A stretch of 64,000 bases of DNA, taken from assembly GCA_030374805.1 (NCBI GenBank), contig JARGSG010000015.1, positions 124,001-188,000 on the forward strand. The letters are read 5' to 3'. The stretch comes from Gracilaria gracilis. Taxonomy: Eukaryota > Rhodophyta > Florideophyceae > Gracilariales > Gracilariaceae. Below, one piece after another: positions 1 through 10,602 of this stretch. Within the stretch, counting starts at the first letter, position 1; the number at the start of each line of letters is the position of its first letter. Under the pieces are notes generated by a model, which saw only the letters and a program-made list of their open reading frames with translations, ran no database searches and was not told the origin of the DNA. A program made the position numbers and the translations under genes.

Positions 1-955
1 GATGCGTCCGTGTCCAGAGTATATCGAAAACCTGTATTCGGTAAGGCCCACACTGGTGGGGATAATAGAGCTGCCTTCAACCGCTGAAAAGAATCTATCT
101 CATTTTCCTCCAGGCACTCGAAGTGTGCCCGTTGTTGTTTTTGTAATCGTCGATTCTGGGGCGCCGCCATCTTTGCGAACCCTTTTATGAACCTTTTGTA
201 TACGTTAGACAGACAAATAAAGGAAAGAATGTCCGTTTGTGACATTGGAAACTTTGCTTCCAGAACCTCTGGTAGGTTGCGGTGCGTTACTTCTAACCGC
301 TCTGGGCTGATTGTGCGGCCGATGTATTTCACCTTTTGGTCAAAAAAAGATGATGCACTACCTTAGCTTGAGTGTAACTCCTGCATTCCTCGAAAGGCCC
401 AAACTGTCCTGACATATTAAAAGATCTCCCTCTACAGAGCGCGAGTAGATCACCACATCGTCTAGGTAGAACAATGCCACTTAACCAAAGCTAAGATTAT
501 GTCCAAGGCTCTCTGGAATGATGTTGGTGATTTTCTCAAACCAAATTGCATGCGTAGAAATCGAAACAGACCTGCGTGGCAGGTAAAGACTGTCTTGTCC
601 CTATCCTCTCCAGATATTTCTATCTGCCAGTAGCCACAGTTTGCGTCCGATGTGGTGAAAATTTTTTTGTGCCTCCAAGGGAATCAATGCATTCGTCCAT
701 TCTTGGCATAGGATATGAGTCTCTAACCGTTAATGCATTCAATTCTCGGCAACCAATGTAGAACTTCATTCGAGTATCGCTTCGTTTCTGAACCAACACC
801 CCAGGGCTGGCCCATTACGACCAGCTGGCTTGATGACTACCTCGCAGATCATACGCTCTACCACTTTGAGCTCAACCTCTCGGGCTTTGCGCCCTGCCTA
901 ATATGATTTCTGGTGTATAGGACGGGCACCTGGCATAAACTTCGGTGTTATCGGA
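1..955 (-). pseudogene. Ty3/gypsy reverse transcriptase / RNase H relic
   Basis: Reading the minus strand in changing frames recovers an ordered series of Ty3/gypsy pol motifs: the segment before RT (MPGARP, then EVELKVVERM) near 850-950, a PMPRMDE-like segment near 690, the catalytic YLDDVVIYS at 442-468, NAGVTLKLR near 380, YKRFIKGFAK near 180-205, and the RNase H entry (LSPPVWALP, TLDTDA) at 1-70. Stops and frameshifts break it repeatedly, so it is not functional. It resembles the RT of the minus-strand element at 18.2-19.1 kb (which has IPRMDE and AGVTLKLRK) but is clearly more diverged. The relic continues beyond the left edge of the window. Bases 956-1213 show nothing I can name. Confidence 0.8.
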
Positions 956-1213
956 ATGCTACGTCGGTATTCTCGGAATGCTAGTTTAGTATGCTAGATC
1001 ACTAGTTGTGAAAATAAAAGTGCGAAGAAAACTAGCATTTTTTGCAGTTTGCGCTAGTTGGCAAGGCAAAAATTTTTTTTGGAAATAACGTTTCCGTTCA
1101 GTGCAGTTCAAACTTCACCTACTGGAGTTGAAGGCTAGTTTGCAGTTCCCTTTACATTCCCCACATTCGTCAAAAACACTCTAAAAAATTACGAACAAAC
1201 CACTATCGCTCCC

Positions 1214-2613
1214 TCATTCCAACCCTGCATTCGGATCCTGAGTCTCAGTTTCCCTAAATGTCAAGTTGAAGAACTCCAACGGAACACTCTCTCCATTCTC
1301 GTACACCCTTCTAGCCCAAAAACGGCTCCCAACCCCTCCCAGCCTCTTCTCCTACTGCTCCTCCACTATGCGCTCCGCCGTTCTAACAGCCGCCGCCGCA
1401 CTACCAAACCCAACTAGTGGCGCTCCACTCTGCAGCTGCCGCAGCACACACACCTCCCCATCCTCGTTCACCATAACCCCACCCTATCGCCTCTTCCTCA
1501 CCCGACTTCCCAAAACCCCCACTCCATTCCTTTCTCCGCTCCTCCCCTCACACACCCACGTCCATCACGAGAGCCAGGCGTCACCGTTGACCCTTTCTCT
1601 CTTCTCTCCTCCCTCCAAACGCCTCCTTCTCTCACCAGCTCCTTCACCTCCAAGAACAATTTGCACGCCTTCTCTACCTGTCCGACTTGCGCCTCCAACA
1701 CCTCCACACGTCCCCTCAGCCCCATATTCTCCCTTCTCAGCGTCAGCATCTCCCTTCCAATCCACTCTACCATCCCACTCACATGTCTTCCAGTCCCCAT
1801 TCCAGCCAACTTCATTCTTTTCCGAATCTTCGAAATCAAATCCAATGCCCCCTAATCTTCGACACACTCAGCACCACCCCTCCCATCTCACCCCCCATCT
1901 CAGAGAGCCAGTCGTCCAAATGCTCCTTTAGATCTCCTCTAAGCCTCCCCAACCGTTCCTCCATCTCAGCCGCAAACCTCCTCTCCGGTCACCCATCCCC
2001 TCCAACCCCTCCACCCCCATCACCACCACCTCCCTCTCCATCCCCACTTCCCTCCTTCTCCCCCATGCAAAACTTGTCCCCAACCTCCTCCTTCCTTCCC
2101 GGTGGCATCTCTGGTACCTACGTTTGGTGAAGCAGAGCCACTAGCTCCTCGTCCTCGACGTACCCATTCGACATCGCAGAAATAAACGGCGGTTCACGAT
2201 AACGAAGATAGATAAGAACAAGCGAGATGAACCCAACAGTTGCAGCACTTCTCCCCACTCCGCACACCCGTGGCACTGTCGGCCACACACCCACGCACGC
2301 TGCACAACCTTTTGTACCCCATTCACATCCATTCCTATTTCCCGCCATTCCACACAATTTCCATTTTTTCCCTAGAAATCTTCACATTTTTCCAACCTCG
2401 GTCCATACCATATCCCAATGAAACCCATGATGCACCACCTCTCAAGTACCAACGGTACCATAAACTCTTACTTTCAATGCTTTCTTTCACTGCATACCTT
2501 TTCATAAACACACTCTTCGACCCTACCTCCTCTGCAGCCCTGCTGCCCATTTTTTTCCATAACCGAATCATACAAATCCCCTTATCCCCTGGAACACTTT
2601 TTTCCATGACCAA
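1214..2613 (-). pseudogene. decayed PHD-finger and coiled-coil protein
   Basis: Protein-like stretches lie in order on the minus strand but in shifting frames: a basic N-terminal part (2335-2613); a Cys/His cluster near 2207-2262 with the pattern C-x2-C-x-W-V-H-x2-C, as in the second half of a PHD finger; an acidic segment starting MSNGYVEDEELVALL at 2174; a Gly/acid-rich linker; a charged helical region (EERLGRLRGDLKEHL, then ENMGLRGRVEVLEAQ) that reads as coiled coil; and a tail with SAAAAVRTAERIVEEQ ending at a TGA near 1214. At least four stops and two frameshifts separate these parts. The PHD call rests on half a finger and is tentative. The broken frame and the flanking relics argue for an old mobile or captured gene rather than a live host gene. 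Confidence 0.45.
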
Positions 2614-2740
2614 AACAACAGCCCAGTCGTGTACTTAAAGCTTTCCCCACTCCTCAGAATGTAGACCACTTTCCTGTCACAGCTACCAGCACCGGACACC
2701 TTCCAACAGCCCATACCTTCAATCAAACAAACTCATCGCA

Positions 2741-3571
2741 ATGAGCTCCCATTCATCTTCCCTCCGTTCTACAATCATCCCAGCTGTTGTCGTAAATTGA
2801 GGCCGTATTGGCATCATGCTTTACAACAATGGTTCTCCTCAGAACGCCTTTCTCTCCATCGAAGACTTCATTTCCGCAGAGTGCCTTCCCCGAGGTCCAA
2901 TCTTCTTCTGTAGCAGGAACGACCTTCTCAAAAAAGTAATTCTATCTTGTCCGGCACCACGAGCAGAAGACTTGGTCTTCATCCAGAATGGTCACATTAT
3001 TCCCATCCTTTCCCAGCACGGAATTGAGCACTGCACATGAGCCGCTCTTTACATCGCCGTTCCCACTGTCGGCGCCTCCCCACAGGATGGTGTCACGCCT
3101 CTCTCTTCCAATAGTCTAACCACAGCCACCGGAAAGTGGGCTCAGGCAATAGCTGAACGCCTTTGGACCGCAGGTCTCACTTGCAGTATCGTCGACGAAA
3201 ACACCTTTTCCAAGTCTTACTACCAAAAGCTGGTTCGGATCTCTTCCTTCAATCCCGTCGGTTCTTCATTTGGATTCGTTACCATGTATGAAGTGGCTAC
3301 CAAGTACAAAACTATTGTCTCAACTATAATGAAGGAGCTTCTAGGGATTGTTACCTTCAACACAGGTCTCTCCTTCAATATTCCTTCTACAGTGGAATTT
3401 TTTCTGGAGTACGGCAGCACCCTTACCTCCTTCCCAGCCTCTTTCTAGGAGTATGAATCCAGAAGTGCTTACTTCTATCTCACCTCCACATATGAAAAAC
3501 TAGCCGGAAGGCAGTACCATGCCCTTTTCCAAACCAACTATATCAATGTTCTTAGGCATCACATTTTCTAG
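2741..3571 (+). pseudogene. ketopantoate-reductase-like pseudogene
   Basis: This is a broken copy of the intact gene at 5133-5966, in the same orientation and collinear from the ATG (MSSHSSSLRS) to the stop. Conserved family motifs remain: GRIGIML, GPIFFCSRNDLL, LVFIQNG, ALYIAVPTVGA and KSYYQKLVRISSFNPVG. Three in-frame stops interrupt it, near 2797, 3038 and 3448, while the reading frame itself is kept, so decay is by point mutation and fairly recent. The pair looks like a tandem or segmental duplication in which one copy died. Bases 2614-2740 between this and the preceding pseudogene hold no recognisable gene. Confidence 0.8.
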
Positions 3572-3593
3572 TAATTAGGGGAATAGGACGGTA

Positions 3594-4049
3594 ATGCACC
3601 TCACGAGACTTGATGAGTGGATTGAGTGTGTTGTGGAAACGATGAACGAGGGTGTGGGACGTGAAGGACAAAGACAGCTTTTGTTTTTTACATTATATGT
3701 AAGGTATCCGCCGAGGGCAGTGGAGGGTATATTGAAGGTGGCACGAGACCTGGTGAGGGACGAGCACGGCGAAGAATTTGAGAACGATGGGTTTTTAGAG
3801 GGGGATTTGAGGTGTGTGTTTGGAAATTCGAAGAGAACTGCGACGGTTGGGCTGTGGATTCCATCGAGGAAGAAGGTATATCTACCGGTGAGGGAGGAAT
3901 ACTTTATGGCCAATTTTGCGTGGAGACTTCGAGCGCTTCTTGATTGCTACATAGCAACGCGCCGACCGGAGGAGCCCAGTTTTAGTCGTTTGGTTGGGCA
4001 CCTAGGAGAGGATAGGGATGGAGCAGAAGGAGGAGAGGGGAGAGGGTAG
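3594..4049 (+). CDS. hypothetical protein (151 aa)
   Basis: An ATG-initiated frame of 151 codons starts 23 bp after the preceding pseudogene stop. The product is rich in Arg, Glu and Val and looks globular and helical (MHLTRLDEWIECVVETM, AVEGILKVARDLVRDEHG, FAWRLRALLDCYIATRR) with no membrane segment. I recognise no family. It could be a fragment of one of the decayed elements nearby. The opposite strand is also open for about 112 codons here, but that translation is Ser/Pro-rich and less protein-like. Confidence 0.35.
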   Translation: MHLTRLDEWIECVVETMNEGVGREGQRQLLFFTLYVRYPPRAVEGILKVARDLVRDEHGEEFENDGFLEGDLRCVFGNSKRTATVGLWIPSRKKVYLPVREEYFMANFAWRLRALLDCYIATRRPEEPSFSRLVGHLGEDRDGAEGGEGRG

Positions 4050-4165
4050 GGTGAGTAAGAGTGGGAGGACTGAAGATAGCTGTGAGATGATGAAGAGGTG
4101 GCATATCTTCTTCATCCCATTCCTATGTCCAATCTTTCCTGTGGAAGAGGCTGGTAGTGATTGGT

Positions 4166-4861
4166 TTAAGAAAATGCTATGGAATGAGTGCTGTGCGGGG
4201 GATGGAAGTTAGGGTCTGGAGGTGGGGTCCCGGTAGAATCTGTTGAGGTAGAATCTATGGAAACGCCAGTGGAGGCCGGAAGTGAAGGTGGTGCGGGGTA
4301 GTTCTGGCGGAGAACATGAACGGAGCCAAGCATAGAAGAGAAAGGGATGAGTCCAAACCATGGAGGAATGTTTTCGGATGTGGAGTGGGTGGAGATGGGA
4401 ACGCGATGGGCGGTGTGGTCATTTTCGTCGTCTGTTGCCCATCGGAGGCATACGCAGTTGAGGGTGACATCGACTTCGTCGCTTGGGGGGACGAGCTCCA
4501 TGAACTGTACGAAGGCGAACTCCTTGGAAGATGGAGTGGAAGAAGGAAGGGTGAAGCGAAGAAGAGAGTTGAGTTTGCAGACCCAGACGATGGGGGTGGA
4601 GTTGGAGGAGCTGGTGCCTGCGACGAGGACGTGAGAGAACTTTGGGGATTCAGGAGGACCGAAGGACGGGGCGGCAAATATTCTTAGGACGAAAGGGAAT
4701 ATAGGATTCTGGAGCACGAGCTCGTTCCGCTCTTCAATGTAGTGGTAGGGTGATGGGATATAACCGCCGGCGACGTAAGCGGAGTTGACTACGGTGATTC
4801 GTGTGCGACGGAGAGTGGGGGAGTTCTCTGAGTACCTTTCAGTACCATCCCACAAAACCAA
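4166..4861 (-). CDS. hypothetical protein, start unresolved
   Basis: About 231 codons are open on the minus strand, with a protein-like core (VVNSAYVAGGYIPSPYHYIE, FSHVLVAGTSSSNSTPIVWV, VQFMELVPPSDEVDVTLNCV, GLIPFSSMLGSVHVLRQNY) and a Ser/Thr/Pro-rich C-terminal tail. The first codon of the open frame is TTG and no in-frame ATG lies near it, so the start is missing, spliced from upstream or lost by a frameshift. A TATAAAAGG box lies about 50 bp upstream on the same strand (4907-4915). The 'P-x-S-S-x-x-x-x-V-H' motif near the end resembles the tail module of some fungal transposon proteins, but that is only an impression. Function unknown. Confidence 0.4.
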   Translation of the reverse strand: MVLWDGTERYSENSPTLRRTRITVVNSAYVAGGYIPSPYHYIEERNELVLQNPIFPFVLRIFAAPSFGPPESPKFSHVLVAGTSSSNSTPIVWVCKLNSLLRFTLPSSTPSSKEFAFVQFMELVPPSDEVDVTLNCVCLRWATDDENDHTAHRVPISTHSTSENIPPWFGLIPFSSMLGSVHVLRQNYPAPPSLPASTGVSIDSTSTDSTGTPPPDPNFHPPHSTHSIAFS

Positions 4862-5132
4862 TCCACAGCGCCCGTTTCTTAACTCCTTACCATTACATCT
4901 TCCCTTTTATACTTTATTTCGACACATCTCTTTTCATAAACACATTCATCAGTCCTAATCCCCTCATACCCACCTACCTCATTCTTTCAACTGCTTAGTC
5001 ATAAAAACTGTCTTTTCCTCTGAAACCACTTCATCGATGTATACATCGGCAACGCCGTTCTCTATTTAAGTATCTCTCCCTTCCTCTCCTGTAGCACAAT
5101 ATCTCCTCACAGCATCCAACAAATTCGACATA

Positions 5133-5966
5133 ATGACCTCGCCTTCCTCTTCTCTCCGCTCCTCCCACACCCCAGCTATTGTTGTATGCAGAGGCCGCAT
5201 TGGCTCCATGCTTTACGACCACGGTACCTCTCAAGATACCATTTTTTCACTCCAAGATTTCATAGCCGCACACAGCATTTCGCAGGGTCCCATTTTCTTC
5301 TGCGGCAGGGGCAATTTGTTGGAAACAGTAATTCGCTCCTGCCCTCCATCTCGCAGACAAGACTTGGTCTCCATTCAGAACGGCCACATTCTTCCCATTC
5401 TTTCAAAACATGGTCTTCATCACACCACACGAGCAGTTCTTTACATCGCCGTATCCACTCTCGGTGCACCTCCACAGGATGGCGTCACCCCTCTTACTCC
5501 CAACGGCCTCACAACTGTCACCGGAAAACGGGCTTTCGCACTAGCACAACGCTTCTTTAACGCAGGTCTCACTTGCAATATCGTTGAAGAAGACGCCTTC
5601 TCTAAATCCTACTACGAAAAGCTCGTCTGGCTCTCTTCATTCAACCTAGGTGGTTCCTACCACGGCTTCATCACCATGCATGACGTGGCCACCCACTACA
5701 ATACCATAGTCTCAACGATAATGAAGGAAATACTCGGCATAGTCTCCTCCAACACAGCTATCTCCGACAATACCCCCTCCACAGTACAATCTCTCCCCGC
5801 CTACGGCAGCACTCTTACCTCCTTCCACCCCTCATTCTCTGAGTACGAATTCAGAAATGCTTTCTTCTACCTTTCCTCCGAGGATACCAAGAGAGCGGGC
5901 TTGCCTGACCCTGCCCCATTTCACACCAACTATGTCAATGTCCTTAGCAAAGACATTCTCTTTTAG
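5133..5966 (+). CDS. ketopantoate-reductase-like (ApbA/PanE-like) protein
   Basis: Intact 277-codon gene. The family (NAD(P)-dependent reductases related to 2-dehydropantoate 2-reductase, widespread in algae and plants as divergent members) is recognised from ordered motifs: the nucleotide-binding turn GRIGSML (residues 21-27), GPIFFCGRGNLL (52-63), LVSIQNG (78-84, the conserved NG of ApbA), AVLYIAVSTLGAPPQDGVTP (101-120), and KLVWLSSFNLGG (163-174, at the start of the C-terminal helical domain). The Gly-rich loop reads CRGRIGS rather than the classical GxGxxG, so coenzyme use is uncertain. The natural substrate of these divergent proteins is unknown. A TATTTAAG box sits about 70 bp upstream. 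A dead paralogue lies 1.6 kb upstream. Confidence 0.7.
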   Translation: MTSPSSSLRSSHTPAIVVCRGRIGSMLYDHGTSQDTIFSLQDFIAAHSISQGPIFFCGRGNLLETVIRSCPPSRRQDLVSIQNGHILPILSKHGLHHTTRAVLYIAVSTLGAPPQDGVTPLTPNGLTTVTGKRAFALAQRFFNAGLTCNIVEEDAFSKSYYEKLVWLSSFNLGGSYHGFITMHDVATHYNTIVSTIMKEILGIVSSNTAISDNTPSTVQSLPAYGSTLTSFHPSFSEYEFRNAFFYLSSEDTKRAGLPDPAPFHTNYVNVLSKDILF

Positions 5967-6169
5967 TACCAGTACTACTTTGGTCTCATTTTGTAAAAAA
6001 GTTATCTTCGCACAATAATCTCTCTCCTTACCACACGCTTTGTAACTCATTTTCTATCTTCAACAATCCTTTTATGCTCACATTATACCAAAACATTCGT
6101 TCATTTCTCATTACTAGTCAAGTCAATTCACTCTCACACACATAACACTACACGCCCTACATGTTTTAT

Positions 6170-9100
6170 CTAGTCCTCCTCATAATTCATTATCATCGGT
6201 CCCTCCTCGTAGTCTCCATCCGTGGTATCAGCCTTGTGGCCTTGTACCTCGTCATCTTCCTCTTCGTAATCCTCCTCTCCAACTTCATCTTCCTCCATTT
6301 CAAAGTTGCTCACAGAACTTTCCTCCTCATCCAGCTGGTCGTTCGGGTCTTCCCCGAGTCCAAATTCCTCATTTAAGAATTTGGGCCGAAAAGCAGGCTG
6401 CCTGTGCACCGCATCAGGGAGCTTGTATCCCTCGGGCACAAAGTACATGTGATACCGTAGACAATTCTCTTTCACCAGCGCATCCATGTACCCAGCCCCA
6501 GCATGAAACACATCTCCCCTTCCAATTAACATGGAGTACGGTGGAACCCTGAACTTCTTCACAACCATCGTACGAGACAGCCTCTTCAAACTCTTGTCAT
6601 CGGTCACATACATATTATGTGACCTCTCACATACCCATATCATAAAAGCGCTCCCCCCGGAGCCCATCATGAAGAACCCTGGAATCTCCCCATTGTTCTT
6701 CTCCACATTCGTCAACCCTCGGAAATCGGTGTACAACACCTGCCTCGGGCATCCCTCCCCCGTACACAACACACGTCCTCCTGTTTCTGGCGCATACATC
6801 CTCTTCTTCGCCCTACTGTTGTTACACAGACGAAGAGCGGCTGCTATCTGCCCAAACCTAACATCCGACAACGCCCTCTTTCTCACCATCATCAAATTCT
6901 TCTCATCCAATTCCTATTGCTCCACAATCCCCTTCTTCGTGGTAATTTATCGCCCAATGCCCTGCATCCTATCCACCGCGTCCTTCCCATCTCCCGCATT
7001 CATGATAGGGTTCCATCTCTTGCGGTTCTCCTCGAACTTGATGTCCGGCTGTTCCAAGAAATCCTTGTGAAAGAACTCCAACATACTCTCTGTCACATCT
7101 TCATCCAACACCAAACCCCTCTTCTTCGCCTGATCTGACATGCCTTCGTCACTTCCAAATTCTTCCAGCACACAGAATCCTCTCTCCATCAACTCCATTC
7201 TATTCGTGGCAAAATACTTTCGTGCGAGGTCATCACTCTCCATAGCCGCCATCCAAAGAGCCTTCTCCTCCCCTTTCGGCTTTCCCTTCAACGGGAGCTT
7301 CACCCCAGGAACTGGTTCCTTCGTAGTCCCCAGTTCCTTGTGCACATTTTGGGCTGCATGCCAGTATACCCCGTGATGCACCGCCCCCCAATCCTCCACC
7401 GTTAAACTCCCCGCCCTATGCTGCTTTGGTAGGTGAAGCATATCCATCCACGCGTGCTGGTGTTTCACAGCATTCTTCCCTCCCGGCCACTCACTCCGCA
7501 GTGCATTCACCATATTTGTCCACGACATATCCGATCCCCCGGTGTACTCCCCAGCGGTCTTCATCCCCTTCAGGAGAACATTCGGATTGTTATCCTCAAA
7601 GCTACGCATTCCTTCTTCACCTTCCCCCCCGGTTCATTCCCAACAAATCCACTATCCTCCTCACCACTAGCACTCTCCTCCTAGCCCTCACTGGACGACA
7701 TCACATTGATTTTCCGCTCCTTAAAGAACTTCTTCAATGCAGTCCTCGTCATTTTCCTGAACAGGTTAACAACCTCCAAAGGTATGTCCACAGAAGATGT
7801 GTTCACCGTACCCTTCTTTCTTCGCTTCGGGGCAGGTTGCACATCATCTTCATTCTCGTCGTCAGTAAGCACCACAGAAGTTCTCTTCCTCGTTTTCCTC
7901 TCCTCCCCCACAACCCGTCCAACCTCCTCTTCTCTCAAGCGACCCGGAACCACCTTACGTCTTGTGCTACGTCTTAACACCGGTGGTTCCGGTTTAGGGC
8001 TTTCCACCACCATGGGATCGTTCTCCACCTCAGCAGATGAAGCCCTGGCAGTCCCTTCCGGTTCCACAACATCTTCAATAACCTCCTCTGCAACCTCCTC
8101 CTCCTCTGAAATTCGCAGCGGTACTTTGAAGTGTTGTTACAGCTTGTTACCTGCAGTCTTCACCCTCCTAGACACCACCCCGTCCCACAAACGCTTTGCT
8201 CCTGCGAGGTCCATTTCGGCTGTTTGCTTCCCGAGATATTCCAAGACAGATACCTCCTTTCCTCCAATATTGAGAACCGTCTGCGTCACTTCCGCAACTG
8301 CCATCCTCTTTCTCTCGGTAATGTCGCAAAGCTTAAACATACCAATTGCACACTGAAAGAAGTGCTTCCTCATATCTTCAAAACGGCCCGTCCTCCCTGC
8401 AGAGAACATTCTCAGTCGAACATTCCATTGCGAGCAACGGACGACGAAACGGAATTCTCCATCTGCGAGTCCCATAAGGAGGTCACTGGACACATGTGTG
8501 AGCGTCAGCGGCGGCCCCTCCTCACACACCTTCTCAAAAAATTGGAGAAGCACCTCGCTTTGCACAAACTTCAGAGCCAGTGCCGCATAGCGATTCAAGT
8601 GACGCATACTATAGTCCCCGATAACCGCACTTCTTTTCAACGCGCCCGCTACCTCTTTCGGCGTCACCTTCCTCACATCCACTCTTCCTTCGTCAATGAT
8701 GTTTTCAACGAGGGACACCGTGCTGTGAAGTTTGTCTGCGAAAGACATCTTCGGAAAATTGGAGCTCATCTCGTTCAGGAGATTGCCAAATCCTAGCACT
8801 TCATTCATGACCATCGGATTACCATCCTTCCTCCTCCATAACACAACATCAGAGAGTTCACTCTATCCTCCCCCTTCCCTCCTTCCTCACGCAGGTCTTG
8901 TAACACAAGAAATCGGTGATATCCGTCTATAAGTGTTACAGGCAGCACAAGTCTCCCGTCAACGATGTTACTCGCATCCAATTCGCCTACAACTGTAACG
9001 GCAATCCAACCGGCGGAGGGAAGCCAACCAAAGTTGTGGCACTTCATCTTCGTGGCCTCCTTGTGCGCCAGGTTCAAACTGCAAACCATCTTCTTCGGGA

Positions 9101-10034
9101 TTTCAATCATTTCGATATCCGTCTTCAACCGCTGCTGAACATAGTCGGCGAGGGATATCTTCGGTAGCGGCAGCGTGGTGTCCACCTCATCCGACGGAAC
9201 TCTATCTTCTTCATCGAACAAATCACCCTCAGTTCCACCCAGGGAAGCCTTAGTAGTCCTATTAACCTCCACAACATCGTCATTGGAGTCATCCACGATA
9301 TTAACCCTCTCAATTGCTCTTACCAGTTTCTTCATCCCTTTAGAACCTTCTCTTCCTCCTCCTCTCGTTGGTGGAGAATGAAGTTTGGCGGTTTTAGAGG
9401 AATGCTCAGCCGATTCTTTGACCTCCTCAACATCTTCACTCTCAAACTGAGAGGTGGACGACCTCCCGGCCCCAGGGTGCGGAGTGGGGTGCGAAGTGGG
9501 ACTCCGCGGAATCTCACTTGAGGCCATCATCGACGTATCCCAGGCATAAAACCCAGCCGATACCAATTGGGCGAGCTTACTTGGCGGTTCCTCCGAACCT
9601 TGGAAACGGTAAGGGTACTTCGCGTCTAGATGACTTGAAACATTCTTCCTCCAGATAACCACCAAATCCTCACCCTCTAAGGCAGTGGCGCTTAGAAGAT
9701 GGCCATGCATTGAACGGCAGAGCCCCTTCCCGGTACCACCAGCAGACCCCACGCCATGTACTTCCGCAGTACCAACTTTAACCCTGTTCTTGTCCTTTCC
9801 AAGGCTGATGAACAAAGATACAGAGTCGCCACGTTTTACCTTATGTGGCGCGGGAGTACTCGTCTTCTTCTTCATCGCGCGCGGTGTGCCCCGCTCGGAA
9901 CGCGATGTTCGCCTACGAGGCGTGGAGACCTTCGCCTTTCCTCTTCCTCGCGTAAACGGCGCCATTTCTGACCCCTCGCTGTTTCTCTTCGATCGCGTTG
10001 ACTCCCGCCCTCTTTTATGGTTCAGAGGCGCCAT
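6170..10034 (-). pseudogene. large ParB-like / 2OG-Fe(II) oxygenase-like fusion pseudogene
   Basis: Five consecutive open segments on the minus strand form one ancestral frame of about 1,290 codons broken by lesions: a frameshift near 8830, a TAA at 8137, a TAG at 7681, a frameshift near 7610-7680, a TAA at 6947 and a TAG near 6914. Likely start MAPLNHKRGR at 10034. N-terminal 200 residues are basic, then acidic. A ParB/Srx-like segment follows (LVLPVTLIDGYHRFLVLQDL, near 8905-8960), then a helical region, a charged linker with RRSTRRK, a predicted catalytic region with GFCVLEEF, and a C-terminal half with RQVLYTDF (near 6725-6750), GRGDVFHAGAGY and LRYHMYFVP (near 6450-6520), ending in a very acidic tail. 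H-x16-R and the (Y)TD site fit a double-stranded beta-helix dioxygenase in which the HxD iron ligand His is now Tyr. Fusion, order and lesions are seen; function is inferred. Confidence 0.6.
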
Positions 10035-10340
10035 GTTGGATACAGAGGGTTCACACAATTCGAAACGCGGATTACGACCGTCGAGAATGCTCGCGAGAAC
10101 GTACAGTGGACGTACCCTTCTCAATCACGTTCGTTGCCTTCACTTCCTGACCGAACACTGCGCCCGCTCAATATAGGATTGAACTCAAGCGGTTCCGTAT
10201 TTCACGTTTTAGAATTCCCTATCGCTTTATTTAGAAAGTTATATGATCATCATATCTGCTACGTACGTGTAGCTATAGAATAAAGGCACCCAGTTTTGAA
10301 GGAAAAAAAAAAGAATTGCGTCCGTTAAGTTTTCTGCATG

Positions 10341-10412
10341 GACAGCGGTTCGGGGTGGTGTGGCGCTTCGTCAGTGCCATGATGAAGCGCCACACAACCC
10401 CGGACCTCTGTC
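10341..10412. repeat. 72-bp imperfect hairpin (foldback unit 1)
   Basis: GACAGCGGTTCGGGG...GTGGCGCTTCG pairs with TGAAGCGCCAC...CCCCGGACCTCTGTC around a loop of about 10 nt. It is a near-copy of the hairpin at 10531-10602. The bases between the two also carry shorter direct repeats of the form GAAGTTGGACGA-ACCCCGGAC. The stretch 10035-10340 upstream is AT/GC mixed and holds no other feature I can name. Confidence 0.85.
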
Positions 10413-10530
10413 CATGCGCAGTGGCTGATGAAGTTGGACGACACCTCGGACGACTGTCCACGTGCTGTGAGGGAAGAAGTTGGACGAAACCCCGGACCGC
10501 TGTTCACGCAAAAAGAAATTTAATTTTTCG

Positions 10531-10602
10531 GACATCGGTCCGGGGTGGAGTGGCGCTTCATCACGGCACTGATGAAGCGCCACTCCACCCCAGACCGCTG
10601 TC
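10531..10602. repeat. 72-bp imperfect hairpin (foldback unit 2)
   Basis: GACATCGGTCCGGGG...GAGTGGCGCTTCATCA pairs with TGATGAAGCGCCACTC...CAGACCGCTGTC. Same length and layout as the hairpin at 10341-10412, with compensating base differences in the stem (for example GTGTGG/CCACAC in one and GAGTGG/CCACTC in the other). Confidence 0.85.

Noticed and set aside
10341..10602. CRISPR-like array
   Set aside because: Only two units, each a self-complementary hairpin, without regular spacers; eukaryotic context.
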